Shown here: piece after piece, positions 49,572 to 57,595 of the stretch
Layout: each line of letters opens with the position of its first letter
Position numbering within the stretch: position 1 is the stretch's first letter
Source of the DNA: Enterocloster asparagiformis
GTDB taxonomy: Bacteria > Bacillota > Clostridia > Lachnospirales > Lachnospiraceae
Direction: 5' to 3'
Length of the DNA stretch: 64,000 nucleotides
Assembly: GCA_018380885.1 (NCBI GenBank)
Contig: JAGZSY010000009.1
Location: forward strand, 100,370-164,369
Made by a program: the position numbers and the translations under genes
The notes under the pieces: generated by a model
What the model was told of the DNA's origin: nothing
Databases searched by the model: none
The model's input: the letters and a program-made list of their open reading frames with translations, nothing else

Positions 49572-52482
49572 TGAACTGATTGAGATAGTGCAGGAATTTT
49601 TAAAGCGGCTGTTCACCTCCCGCCTGTTCGCCCTGGCGCTGATATTCACCGTAATGTTTTCCGGCCTGGTAGTGAAATTATTTCACATGCAGATCTTAAG
49701 CGGCGCGGAGTATCAGGACAAATACATGCAGATGACGGAGCGGAGTGTGACCACGCCGGGTACCCGCGGCATCATATATGATAAAAACGGCAATATACTG
49801 GCCTACAATAAATTGGCTTACTCCGTCACCATCCGCGATATCGGCGCCTATCCCAAATCCGCAGACCGAAACGCCATGCTCTACCGCCTGGTCAAAATTT
49901 TGGAGCGGCGCGGCGAGAACGTGGAAGGCAAATTCGAGGTAGCTTTGGATGCGGACGGGGACATGGTATTCACCTCCACCTCGGATTCCGCCAAGACCCG
50001 GTTCATGCTGAACTTTTACGGCCAGTCCTCCTCCGACAAGCTGGATGCCCCGGACGGGAAATATCCCACCAACATAACGGCGAGAGAGGCATTTGAGAAA
50101 AAGAAGCAGGCCTACGGCCTGGACCAGATGAAGGACGACAAGGGAAATGCGCTGATCCTCCCGGATCAGACGGCGCTCTCCATGGTCAATATCATTTTCA
50201 CCATGGAACTGACCCGGTACCAGAAGTACGAGACCACCACCGTGGCTTCCAACATCAATGTGGAAACCATGGCGGAGATCAACGAAAATATCGCGGACCT
50301 GCGGGGCGTGGAGGTGGAGCGCTCATCAGTCCGCGTTTACAACGACAGCCTGTATTTTGCCCCCATCATCGGGTACACGGGCAAGGTGCAGGAGGACCAG
50401 CTGGCGGAGCTCAACGAGGAGTGGCGCCAGTCCGACGAGGCCAGGGACCTGCCGCCGGACGCGGAGGATAAATACGATCTGAACGACGTGGTGGGCCGGA
50501 CCGGTATTGAGAAGTCCCTGGAGCTGGAGCTTCAGGGTGAAAAGGGCTTTTCGCGCATGTACGTTGACAACATGGGCCGGCCCCGCGAGGTCATCGAGCA
50601 GACCGACCCCAAGGCGGGTAACGACATCTACCTGACCATTGACCGGGACCTGCAGATCGGCATCTACAAGCTGATCGAGCAGCAGCTGGCCGGTATCCTG
50701 ACCGCCAAGCTGATCAACGAGGACCTGGACCCCAACGTTCGGGTGGATTCCTCCAAGCGTATGATCCCCATCAAGGATGCCTACTACCAGTTGATCAACA
50801 ACAACGTGTTATCACTGTCCGACATGGCCAAGGAGGATGCCCAGCCCATTGAGAAGGAGATTTACGGCATCTACCAGACATCTAAAAACCAGATTATGGA
50901 GAATATCCGCAACCAGCTGATGAGCACCCACCCCCAGCCCATGTCCGATCTGCCGGAAGACATGACCACCTATATGAACTACATCTACACCTACCTGGCG
51001 GACACCGCAGGCATTATTCAGCGGGATAAGATCGACCAGAACAGCGAGAGCTACAAAAAGTGGGCCGAGGACTCCATCAGCCTGCGGGAATATATCTACA
51101 GCGGAATCGCGGACAACTGGGTGGACACCACAAAGCTGGGCGTGACCGCCAAATATTCCGACGCGGACGACATTTTCGCCCAGCTGGTGGACTATATCAT
51201 TGAAAGCCTGGAGAACGACGGCAAATTTACCAAGCGCATGTTCCGTTACCTGGTAAACAGCGGCACCATCACCGGCCGCCAGCTGTGCCTGGCGCTGTAC
51301 GCCCAGGGCGTGCTAACCGACGATCCCGAGGAGATCGCCAGCTTAACCATAGGAGGGGAGGACTACGCCTTCACCTTCCTGCGCAAAAAGATCTCCCAGA
51401 TCGAAATCACGCCGGCCCAGCTGGCCCTCGACCCCTGCACCGCCGGCGTGGTGGTGACGGACGTCAACACCGGCGAAGTGCGGGCATTGGTCACCTACCC
51501 CAGCTACGACAACAACCGGATGTCCGGATACGTGGACGCCACTTACTTTGCCCAGCTAAACGACGACATGTCCAAGCCCCTGTACAACAATGCGACCCAG
51601 GCCCGAAAGGCCCCAGGCTCCACCTTTAAACCGATCACGGCTGTGGCGGCCCTGGAAACCGGCGCCATCAGCGCCGGTGAAACCATCACCTGCACGGGAC
51701 TGTACGACGAGATCGCCCAGCCCATCAAGTGCTGGATCTGGCCGGGACGCCATGGCCCTCAGACCATCGAGGAGGGCATTCAGAATTCCTGCAACTATTT
51801 CTTCGCGGATTTGGCCCACCGGATGAGCATGAAGCCGGACAACACCTATTCGCCGGACCAGGGCCTTGCGACCATCCGCGAGTACGCCGGCATGTTCGGC
51901 CTGGACCACACCTCCGGTGTGGAAATACCGGAGAACGATCCTCAGCTGTCCGACACGGACCCGGAGCGCTCCGCCATGGGGCAGGGCACCCACCAGTTCA
52001 CCAACGTGCAGCTTTCCCGCTATGTGGCGGCTCTGGCCAACCGCGGAACCGTGTTTGAGCTGAGCCTTCTCGACAAGCGCACGGATTCCGACGGCAACCT
52101 GATCGAGGACTACACGCCGGCCGTTCACTCCCAGATCGATATCCAGGACAGCACCTGGGATGCGGTGCAGAACGGTATGCGCCGGGTGATCACCGACAGC
52201 TCTGCCAAATCCATTTTCGCCGACCTGCCCGTACCGGTGGCCGGCAAGACGGGTACCGCCCAGGAGAACTTGAACCGGGCGAACCACGGTTTCTTCATTT
52301 CCTTCGCCCCCTTCGGAAACCCCGAAATCTGCGTGACCGTGAACATTCCTTACGGCTACGCCGGAACCAACGCGGCGACCCTGGGCAAGCGGGTATATGA
52401 ATATTATTATAAATACACCACTCTGGAACAGATTGAGAACTCCGGAGCTTTGGGCGTATCCAATGTAACGATCAATGACTGA
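49564..52482 (+). CDS. mrdA: Elongasome class B penicillin-binding protein 2
   Basis: 972 residues, transpeptidase partner of RodA. TTG start at 49564 with AGGAGA about ten bases before, overlapping mreD. One membrane helix (about 20-42), the dimerisation domain (TRGIIYDKNGNILAYN, GRTGIEKSLELELQG), and the transpeptidase with catalytic Ser in GSTFKPI, SCN in QNSCNYFF and KTG in AGKTGTAQ. Between about residues 380 and 620 there is an extra helical, polar region of some 240 residues that normal PBP2 (600-700 residues) lacks. Its role is unknown. Confidence 0.94.
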   Translation: MFSELIEIVQEFLKRLFTSRLFALALIFTVMFSGLVVKLFHMQILSGAEYQDKYMQMTERSVTTPGTRGIIYDKNGNILAYNKLAYSVTIRDIGAYPKSADRNAMLYRLVKILERRGENVEGKFEVALDADGDMVFTSTSDSAKTRFMLNFYGQSSSDKLDAPDGKYPTNITAREAFEKKKQAYGLDQMKDDKGNALILPDQTALSMVNIIFTMELTRYQKYETTTVASNINVETMAEINENIADLRGVEVERSSVRVYNDSLYFAPIIGYTGKVQEDQLAELNEEWRQSDEARDLPPDAEDKYDLNDVVGRTGIEKSLELELQGEKGFSRMYVDNMGRPREVIEQTDPKAGNDIYLTIDRDLQIGIYKLIEQQLAGILTAKLINEDLDPNVRVDSSKRMIPIKDAYYQLINNNVLSLSDMAKEDAQPIEKEIYGIYQTSKNQIMENIRNQLMSTHPQPMSDLPEDMTTYMNYIYTYLADTAGIIQRDKIDQNSESYKKWAEDSISLREYIYSGIADNWVDTTKLGVTAKYSDADDIFAQLVDYIIESLENDGKFTKRMFRYLVNSGTITGRQLCLALYAQGVLTDDPEEIASLTIGGEDYAFTFLRKKISQIEITPAQLALDPCTAGVVVTDVNTGEVRALVTYPSYDNNRMSGYVDATYFAQLNDDMSKPLYNNATQARKAPGSTFKPITAVAALETGAISAGETITCTGLYDEIAQPIKCWIWPGRHGPQTIEEGIQNSCNYFFADLAHRMSMKPDNTYSPDQGLATIREYAGMFGLDHTSGVEIPENDPQLSDTDPERSAMGQGTHQFTNVQLSRYVAALANRGTVFELSLLDKRTDSDGNLIEDYTPAVHSQIDIQDSTWDAVQNGMRRVITDSSAKSIFADLPVPVAGKTGTAQENLNRANHGFFISFAPFGNPEICVTVNIPYGYAGTNAATLGKRVYEYYYKYTTLEQIENSGALGVSNVTIND

Positions 52483-52505
52483 TAAATGAGGAATGAGGTG
52501 ATTGT

Positions 52506-53174
52506 ATGCGCAACGCAGTGGTAATCAAGAGCAGTAAGGCTGGTATGACGGTGATTCTGGACGACAGCCTTCCCTTTGACGAGCTGCTGGCCGCCATCGG
52601 AACAAAATTCCGGGAGAGCGCCCGTTTTTGGGGCTCTGTTCAAATGACCCTGACCCTGGAGGGCAGGGCGTTGACTCCCGAGGAGGAGTTTCTGATTGTT
52701 GATACGATTACGAGAAATTCACAGGTCGAGATTCTCTGTCTGCTGGACACCGACGCAGAGCGGATCGAGCGATGTGAAAAAGCACTGAACGATAAATTGA
52801 TGGAGCTGAATTCCCAGACCGGCCAATTCTACCGCGGCAGCCTGCGAAAGGGCGACAGCCTGGAGTCTGAGGCCAGCATCGTGGTCATCGGGGATGTGGA
52901 CCACGGGGCCCGCATCATCGCCAAGGGTAATATCATTGTCCTGGGTGAGCTTAAGGGCACCGCGGCGGCCGGTATGGCCGGCAACCGGGACGCGGTGGTG
53001 GTGGCCCTGGAGATGGCCCCCACCCAGATTCGCATCTCCGGCGCCACCAGCCGCTTTAACGAAAAGAACAAACGGCTGGGAAGAGGGCCGATGATCGCCT
53101 CTGTGGAACAGGACGAAGTGCTGATCCGGCCAATTAAGAAAACATTTCTTAACAATATGTTAAATTTCACATAA
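52506..53174 (+). CDS. minC: Septum site-determining protein MinC
   Basis: 222 residues, the FtsZ-blocking part of the Min system. N-terminal domain (FDELLAAIGTKFRESARFWG) and a C-terminal beta-helix that binds MinD (VIGDVDHGARIIAKGNIIV, LGELKGTAAAGMAGN). GAGGTGATT precedes the ATG, 23 bases after pbp2, so likely same operon. Confidence 0.94.
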   Translation: MRNAVVIKSSKAGMTVILDDSLPFDELLAAIGTKFRESARFWGSVQMTLTLEGRALTPEEEFLIVDTITRNSQVEILCLLDTDAERIERCEKALNDKLMELNSQTGQFYRGSLRKGDSLESEASIVVIGDVDHGARIIAKGNIIVLGELKGTAAAGMAGNRDAVVVALEMAPTQIRISGATSRFNEKNKRLGRGPMIASVEQDEVLIRPIKKTFLNNMLNFT

Positions 53175-53224
53175 AACCAAAAAAATACTGGTAAATTCAT
53201 GAAATTTAATGTACAATAATATGG

Positions 53225-53251
53225 TGGTATAATGCCATCGGTATGATACCG
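53225..53251 (+). promoter_or_regulatory. Extended -10 promoter and dyad before minD
   Basis: TGGTATAAT (53225-53233) is an extended -10 element with no good -35. CGGTAT-G-ATACCG (53239-53251) is a perfect 6-bp inverted repeat at or just after the expected start. The sequence here is AT-rich, unlike minC and minD. Confidence 0.45.
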
Positions 53252-53286
53252 CTTATTATAATATCATTTTTCAGGAGGATTTCAAC

Positions 53287-54078
53287 ATGAGTGAAGTCAT
53301 TGTGATTACTTCTGGAAAAGGCGGGGTAGGCAAGACGACTACTTCTGCCAATGTGGGAACCGGCCTGGCCATCTTGGGCAAGCGCGTGGTGCTGATCGAT
53401 ACAGATATCGGCCTGCGCAACCTGGACGTGGTCATGGGACTGGAGAACCGCATTGTCTACAACCTTGTGGACGTGGTGGAAGGCAACTGCCGTATGAAGC
53501 AGGCCCTGATAAGAGACAAAAGATATCCCAATCTTTATCTGCTGCCCTCAGCGCAGACCCGGGATAAGACAAGCGTAACACCGGAACAGATGGTCAAGCT
53601 GGTAGATGATTTGCGCTCCGACTTCGACTACATACTGTTAGATTGCCCGGCCGGTATTGAACAGGGCTTCCGCAACGCTATCGCAGGCGCGGACCGCGCC
53701 CTGGTGGTGACAACCCCGGAGGTGTCCGCCATCCGCGACGCAGACCGCATCATCGGCCTGTTGGAGCACGCGGAGATGGATGAGATCGACCTGATCGTGA
53801 ACCGCATCCGTATGGATATGGTCCGGCGGGGCGATATGATGTCCTTAAGCGACGTATCGGACATTCTGGCAGTGAACATTATCGGCGCCGTGCCGGACGA
53901 TGAGAATATCGTCGTATCCACCAATCAGGGCGAACCGCTGGTTGGAATGGGGTCCCAGTCCGGATCCGCCTATTTAGATATCTGCCGGCGGATTTTGGGG
54001 GAGAACATTCCCGTAGTCGGACCTGAGCAGCCCAAGCGGTTCCTCGCCAGACTGTGCGGCATACTAAAGCGCGCTTAG
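53287..54078 (+). CDS. minD: Septum site-determining ATPase MinD
   Basis: 263 residues, membrane-bound ATPase that recruits MinC and is released by MinE. Deviant Walker A GKGGVGKTTTSANVG, switch I/II regions DTDIGLRNLDVVMGLENR and LLDCPAGIEQGF, and a C-terminal amphipathic membrane-targeting helix RFLARLCGILKRA. A strong AGGAGG site is before the ATG. It can be transcribed with minC or from its own predicted promoter. Confidence 0.97.
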   Translation: MSEVIVITSGKGGVGKTTTSANVGTGLAILGKRVVLIDTDIGLRNLDVVMGLENRIVYNLVDVVEGNCRMKQALIRDKRYPNLYLLPSAQTRDKTSVTPEQMVKLVDDLRSDFDYILLDCPAGIEQGFRNAIAGADRALVVTTPEVSAIRDADRIIGLLEHAEMDEIDLIVNRIRMDMVRRGDMMSLSDVSDILAVNIIGAVPDDENIVVSTNQGEPLVGMGSQSGSAYLDICRRILGENIPVVGPEQPKRFLARLCGILKRA

Positions 54079-54094
54079 AGGGGACGGTGTAAAT

Positions 54095-54376
54095 GTGGGA
54101 TGGTTCAACGTGTTTCAGGCAAAGCGCTCCGGGGATATCGCCAAGGCCAGACTGAAGCTTTTGCTGGTGTCGGATAAGGCGGGCTGTTCGCCGGAGATGA
54201 TACGAATGATTAAAAACGACATGATTTTCGTCATTTCCAAATACATGGAGATAGAAAAGGACAAGGTCCAGATTCGGATGGATACGCCAAACGGTCTGGA
54301 GGGGGCGGACAGGCCCCCGACCATGCTCTGTGCCAATATACCCATTCGTTCCATACCGAATAAGGGGCTGTACTGA
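54095..54376 (+). CDS. minE: Cell division topological specificity factor MinE
   Basis: 93 residues. GTG start at 54095, 16 bases after minD; GAGGGG lies upstream at a long spacing. The MinD-binding N-terminal part (AKARLKLLLVSDKAG) and the topological domain (MIKNDMIFVISKYMEIE) are present. With MinCD it places the septum by oscillation; the presence of MinE rather than MinJ/DivIVA suggests the oscillating form. Confidence 0.93.
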   Translation: MGWFNVFQAKRSGDIAKARLKLLLVSDKAGCSPEMIRMIKNDMIFVISKYMEIEKDKVQIRMDTPNGLEGADRPPTMLCANIPIRSIPNKGLY

Positions 54377-54378
54377 TT

Positions 54379-55497
54379 ATGTTTTATGAATATGATTTCA
54401 AACACTATAATATTCGCCTGATTTTGTATATGACGGCGCTCAACATTCTGGGGATCCTGGTGATCCGCAGCGCCACCAACTTAAATGAGACCATGGTGAG
54501 CAAGCAGATTCTCGGCGTGCTCATCGGTATGGCGGTGGCGGTTGGGCTGTCTCTGGTGGACTACCATCGGATTTTGAACCTCAGCGCGGTGATCTACATC
54601 ATCTGCTTTTTGAGCCTGGTGGCGGTGCTGGTCTGGGGCAAGGAAGTCAACAATGCGAAGCGTTGGATTGAAGTTCCGGTAATCGGCCAGCTTCAGCCAT
54701 CGGAATTTGTCAAAATCGGCCTGATTATTTTCTTCTCCTGGTATTTCATGAAATACCAGGAGCGGATCAATCAGCCGTCGGTGATCGGGGCGGCGGCGCT
54801 GCTGTTTGCGCTGCCCGCCTACCTGGTTTTCGACCAGCCAAACCTCTCCACCAGCCTTGTGATGGTGGTTATGGTGGCCGGCATCGTATTTGCCAGCGGT
54901 ATCAGCTACCGTTGGATTGCGGGTACGCTGGCGGTGGTGCTGCCGGTGACGGGCACATTCGTTTACCTGCTGCTCAACGGTCTGATCCCCTTTATACGTG
55001 ATTATCAGGCCGGGCGAATCCTGGCGTGGTTTAACCCGGAAAAATACGGGCAGGCTTACTATCAACAGGCCAATTCCATCATCGCCATCGGTTCCGGCCA
55101 GTTAAGCGGCAAGGGGCTGTACAACACCACCATCGCTTCCGTTAAAAACGGCAATTTTCTGTCAGAGGAGCAGACGGATTTCATTTTCTCCGTGATCGGG
55201 GAAGAATTGGGATTCATAGGCTGCATGGCAGTTATCATATTATTTTTATTGATCATCTACGAGTGCCTGATTATGGCGGCCCGGGCGAGAGACCTGGGCG
55301 GGCGTCTCATCTGCGCCGGAATGGCGACTCTGATCGCGTTCCAGGCCTTTGCAAACATCGCCGTCGCCACGGCAATTTTTCCCAACACGGGACTTCCGCT
55401 GCCGTTTATCAGTTTTGGCAGCAGTTCCCTCATCAGTATTTTTATCGGGATGGGGTTGGTCCTGAATGTTGGATTACAGCGCGAAACACGACATTAG
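54379..55497 (+). CDS. rodA: SEDS peptidoglycan polymerase RodA
   Basis: 372 residues with about ten helices. SEDS features: RWIEVPVIGQLQPSEFVKI, the catalytic-cavity Asp in EQTDFIFSVIGEELGFIG, and the closing PLPFISFGSSSLIS. The motif that is usually QPDLGT reads QPNLST here. It begins two bases after minE. Placement with mreCD and pbp2 argues for RodA rather than FtsW or SpoVE, though SEDS paralogues are hard to tell apart. Confidence 0.88.
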   Translation: MFYEYDFKHYNIRLILYMTALNILGILVIRSATNLNETMVSKQILGVLIGMAVAVGLSLVDYHRILNLSAVIYIICFLSLVAVLVWGKEVNNAKRWIEVPVIGQLQPSEFVKIGLIIFFSWYFMKYQERINQPSVIGAAALLFALPAYLVFDQPNLSTSLVMVVMVAGIVFASGISYRWIAGTLAVVLPVTGTFVYLLLNGLIPFIRDYQAGRILAWFNPEKYGQAYYQQANSIIAIGSGQLSGKGLYNTTIASVKNGNFLSEEQTDFIFSVIGEELGFIGCMAVIILFLLIIYECLIMAARARDLGGRLICAGMATLIAFQAFANIAVATAIFPNTGLPLPFISFGSSSLISIFIGMGLVLNVGLQRETRH

Positions 55498-55541
55498 CCA
55501 CTGTGCACAAGCAAGTGCTAAAATATAAGGAGGGTATAATA

Positions 55542-55937
55542 ATGAATGTAGGTTTGGTAGCCCATGATTCGAAGAAAAAGCTGATGCAGAACTTCTGTAT
55601 TGCATACAGAGGCATTCTGAATAAACACGAACTGTACGCCACCGGCACCACCGGACGTCTGATCGAGGAGGTGGCCAACTTGAATATCCACAAGTATCTG
55701 GCCGGCCACTTGGGCGGTATGCAGCAGATGGCGGCTCAGATTGAGCACAATGAGATGGATCTGGTGATTTTCCTCCGGGATCCTTTCACCCCCAAGACCC
55801 ACGAGCCGGATGTCAACAATGTAATCCGTCTCTGCGACAGCTACAACATCCCCCTGGCCTCCAACCTGGCCACCGCGGAGCTGCTGATCAAGGCCCTGGA
55901 CCGCGGAGATCTGGAGTGGAGAGAGGCTTACAAATAA
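55542..55937 (+). CDS. mgsA: Methylglyoxal synthase
   Basis: 131 residues. Turns dihydroxyacetone phosphate into methylglyoxal and phosphate, a bypass of lower glycolysis when phosphate is short. GLVAHDSKKKLMQNF and the phosphate-binding ATGTTGRLIEE are typical; catalytic acids lie in FLRDPFTPKTHEPDV. AAGGAGGG lies eight bases before ATG 55542; an open frame upstream overlaps rodA and is not coding. Next gene overlaps its stop by one base. Confidence 0.96.
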   Translation: MNVGLVAHDSKKKLMQNFCIAYRGILNKHELYATGTTGRLIEEVANLNIHKYLAGHLGGMQQMAAQIEHNEMDLVIFLRDPFTPKTHEPDVNNVIRLCDSYNIPLASNLATAELLIKALDRGDLEWREAYK

Positions 55938-56908
55938 TGCGATCCAAAGTATTCGGCACCGGGCTGGCGCTTCTCTGCGCTGTCTCGCTGGCGGGCTGTT
56001 CCGCCGGTCTCTCCGGGAGCTATTCTCTGGAAGAGCGCATGCCCGCATTAAGTGCTCCCACGGTGCTGTCAGAAGATGAAATGTACGCCGCCGCCTTTGC
56101 ACAGGATCTCTGCGTCATCGGCGACGAGCAGTCATACGAGGATGATTCAGTCACCTCCGAAGCAGCGGCGGTCTTTGATCTGGACGGCCGTGATGTGGTG
56201 TACAGCAAAAACGCCTTCGAGCGCCTTTATCCGGCCAGCATCACCAAGGTGATGACGGCTCTTGTTGCGATCAAATACGGCAATCTGGCCGATGAAGTGA
56301 CAGTGACCGAGGACGCGGTGATCACAGAGGCGGGAGCCACCTTAGCCGGGATCAAGCCTGGGGACAAGCTCACCATGGAGCAGCTCCTGTACGGCCTGAT
56401 GCTCCCCTCGGGCAACGATGCCGGAGCGGCCATCGCCGTCCACATGGCTGGCAGCATCGACAAATTTGCGGATATGATGAACGAGGAGGCACGGAGCCTG
56501 GGCGCCACGGGCACTCATTTTATGAACCCTCACGGCTTAAACGATCCGGACCACTATACCACGGCCTACGACCTGTACCTGATCTTTAACGAGGCGTTAA
56601 AGCAGCCCATGTTCCGCAAGATCACCGGCTCCACCGCCTACACGGCAAATTACCGGAACGCTGACGGCGACACGGTCTCCAAGACCTGGAAGGGCGGAAA
56701 CTGGTTTATGACCGGGGAGCGCAAGACTCCGGACGGCCTCACCGTCTTTGGAGGGAAAACCGGCACCACCAAGGCCGCAGGGTACTGCCTGATCATGGCC
56801 AGCCGGGATGAACAGGAGCATGAATACATATCCGTTGTTCTGAAAGCCGGCAGCCGTCCAGGATTATATGACAATATGGCAAATATAATTTCAAAAATAG
56901 TCAAATAA
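55937..56908 (+). CDS. D-alanyl-D-alanine carboxypeptidase, predicted lipoprotein
   Basis: 323 residues, S11 family (DacF/DacA type), which trims the terminal D-Ala of peptidoglycan pentapeptides. Catalytic Ser in YPASITKVMTAL, SGN in LPSGNDAGAA, KTG in GGKTGTTKAAGYC. The N terminus has a lipobox SLAGC instead of a plain signal peptide, and the usual C-terminal membrane anchor domain is missing, so lipid anchoring may replace it. Start ATG at 55937 in TAATG with mgsA. Confidence 0.92.
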   Translation: MRSKVFGTGLALLCAVSLAGCSAGLSGSYSLEERMPALSAPTVLSEDEMYAAAFAQDLCVIGDEQSYEDDSVTSEAAAVFDLDGRDVVYSKNAFERLYPASITKVMTALVAIKYGNLADEVTVTEDAVITEAGATLAGIKPGDKLTMEQLLYGLMLPSGNDAGAAIAVHMAGSIDKFADMMNEEARSLGATGTHFMNPHGLNDPDHYTTAYDLYLIFNEALKQPMFRKITGSTAYTANYRNADGDTVSKTWKGGNWFMTGERKTPDGLTVFGGKTGTTKAAGYCLIMASRDEQEHEYISVVLKAGSRPGLYDNMANIISKIVK

Positions 56909-56912
56909 GTGA

Positions 56913-56952
56913 TTGCGTTTTATATATATTTATACTATAATTAGATTAATCT
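56913..56952 (+). promoter_or_regulatory. Promoter and palindrome before the P-loop protein gene
   Basis: TTGCGT (56913-56918), 17-bp spacer, perfect TATAAT (56936-56941), directly followed by a perfect 10-bp palindrome AGATTAATCT (56943-56952) at the expected transcription start. Confidence 0.65.
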
Positions 56953-56998
56953 CATTTGATTTTTTATACAACATATATAACTCAAGGAGGAGATAGCT

Positions 56999-57418
56999 AT
57001 GGTTCAGATTATTGCAGGAAGAAAAGGTAAAGGCAAGACCAAACATCTTTTGGATATGGCGAATTCAGCCATCAAGGGTGCCAACGGCACAGTGGTTTAT
57101 CTCGATAAAAGTTCTCAGCACATGTATGAGCTGAACAATAAAATTCGTCTGATTACTGTTCAGAATTTCCCCATTACAACCAGTGAAGCATTTGTAGGAT
57201 TTATCTGCGGTATTATCTCTCAGGATCACGATCTGGAGACTATGTACCTGGATAGCTTTTTAAAGCTGGCTGTTCTGGAGGGTGAGGATATTTCCGACAC
57301 CTACATAACTTTGAAAAAAATCAGTGATCTGTATCATGTAAACTTTGTCTTAAGCATCTCGCTGGATGCCACCGAGCTTCCGGAATGTGCCAAGGGCGAT
57401 GTGGTGATTTCCCTGTAA
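56999..57418 (+). CDS. Small P-loop ATP-binding protein of unknown function
   Basis: 139 residues with a Walker A motif at the N terminus, IIAGRKGKGKTKHLLD, and a hydrophobic strand ending in Asp at about 80-85 (TMYLDSF) that could be Walker B; a second strand FVLSISLD follows. No membrane segment and no added domain, so it is close to the smallest P-loop fold. AAGGAGGAG precedes the ATG. It has its own promoter and lower GC than the genes around it, between envelope and division genes. I know of no function. Confidence 0.8.
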   Translation: MVQIIAGRKGKGKTKHLLDMANSAIKGANGTVVYLDKSSQHMYELNNKIRLITVQNFPITTSEAFVGFICGIISQDHDLETMYLDSFLKLAVLEGEDISDTYITLKKISDLYHVNFVLSISLDATELPECAKGDVVISL

Positions 57419-57595
57419 TAATAGACCGGCGTCCTGCCTGATTTTGCGGTCAGGAGTGATGGACAGACGGACGAACCTATGATAAAATGACTGACAGGAG
57501 TGATAGGCTGCCTGCCGTGCTGTGGCGTAAGTATGCCGGGCCGGAGGGCAGCTTTTCATATGAAGAATTTTCCGGAAAGGAGTTGGTCCGGCCTC
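57419..57595. other. Intergenic region before the HlyD-like gene
   Basis: Contains the direct repeat CAGGAGTGAT at about 57452 and 57495, a short 5-bp stem after the previous gene, and a weak TATGAT-like word near 57478. The frame of the next gene is open through part of it but lacks a good start there. Confidence 0.3.

Noticed and set aside
55263..55541. Upstream extension of mgsA
   Set aside because: It overlaps rodA in another frame; the normal 131-residue length and a strong ribosome binding site fix the start at 55542.
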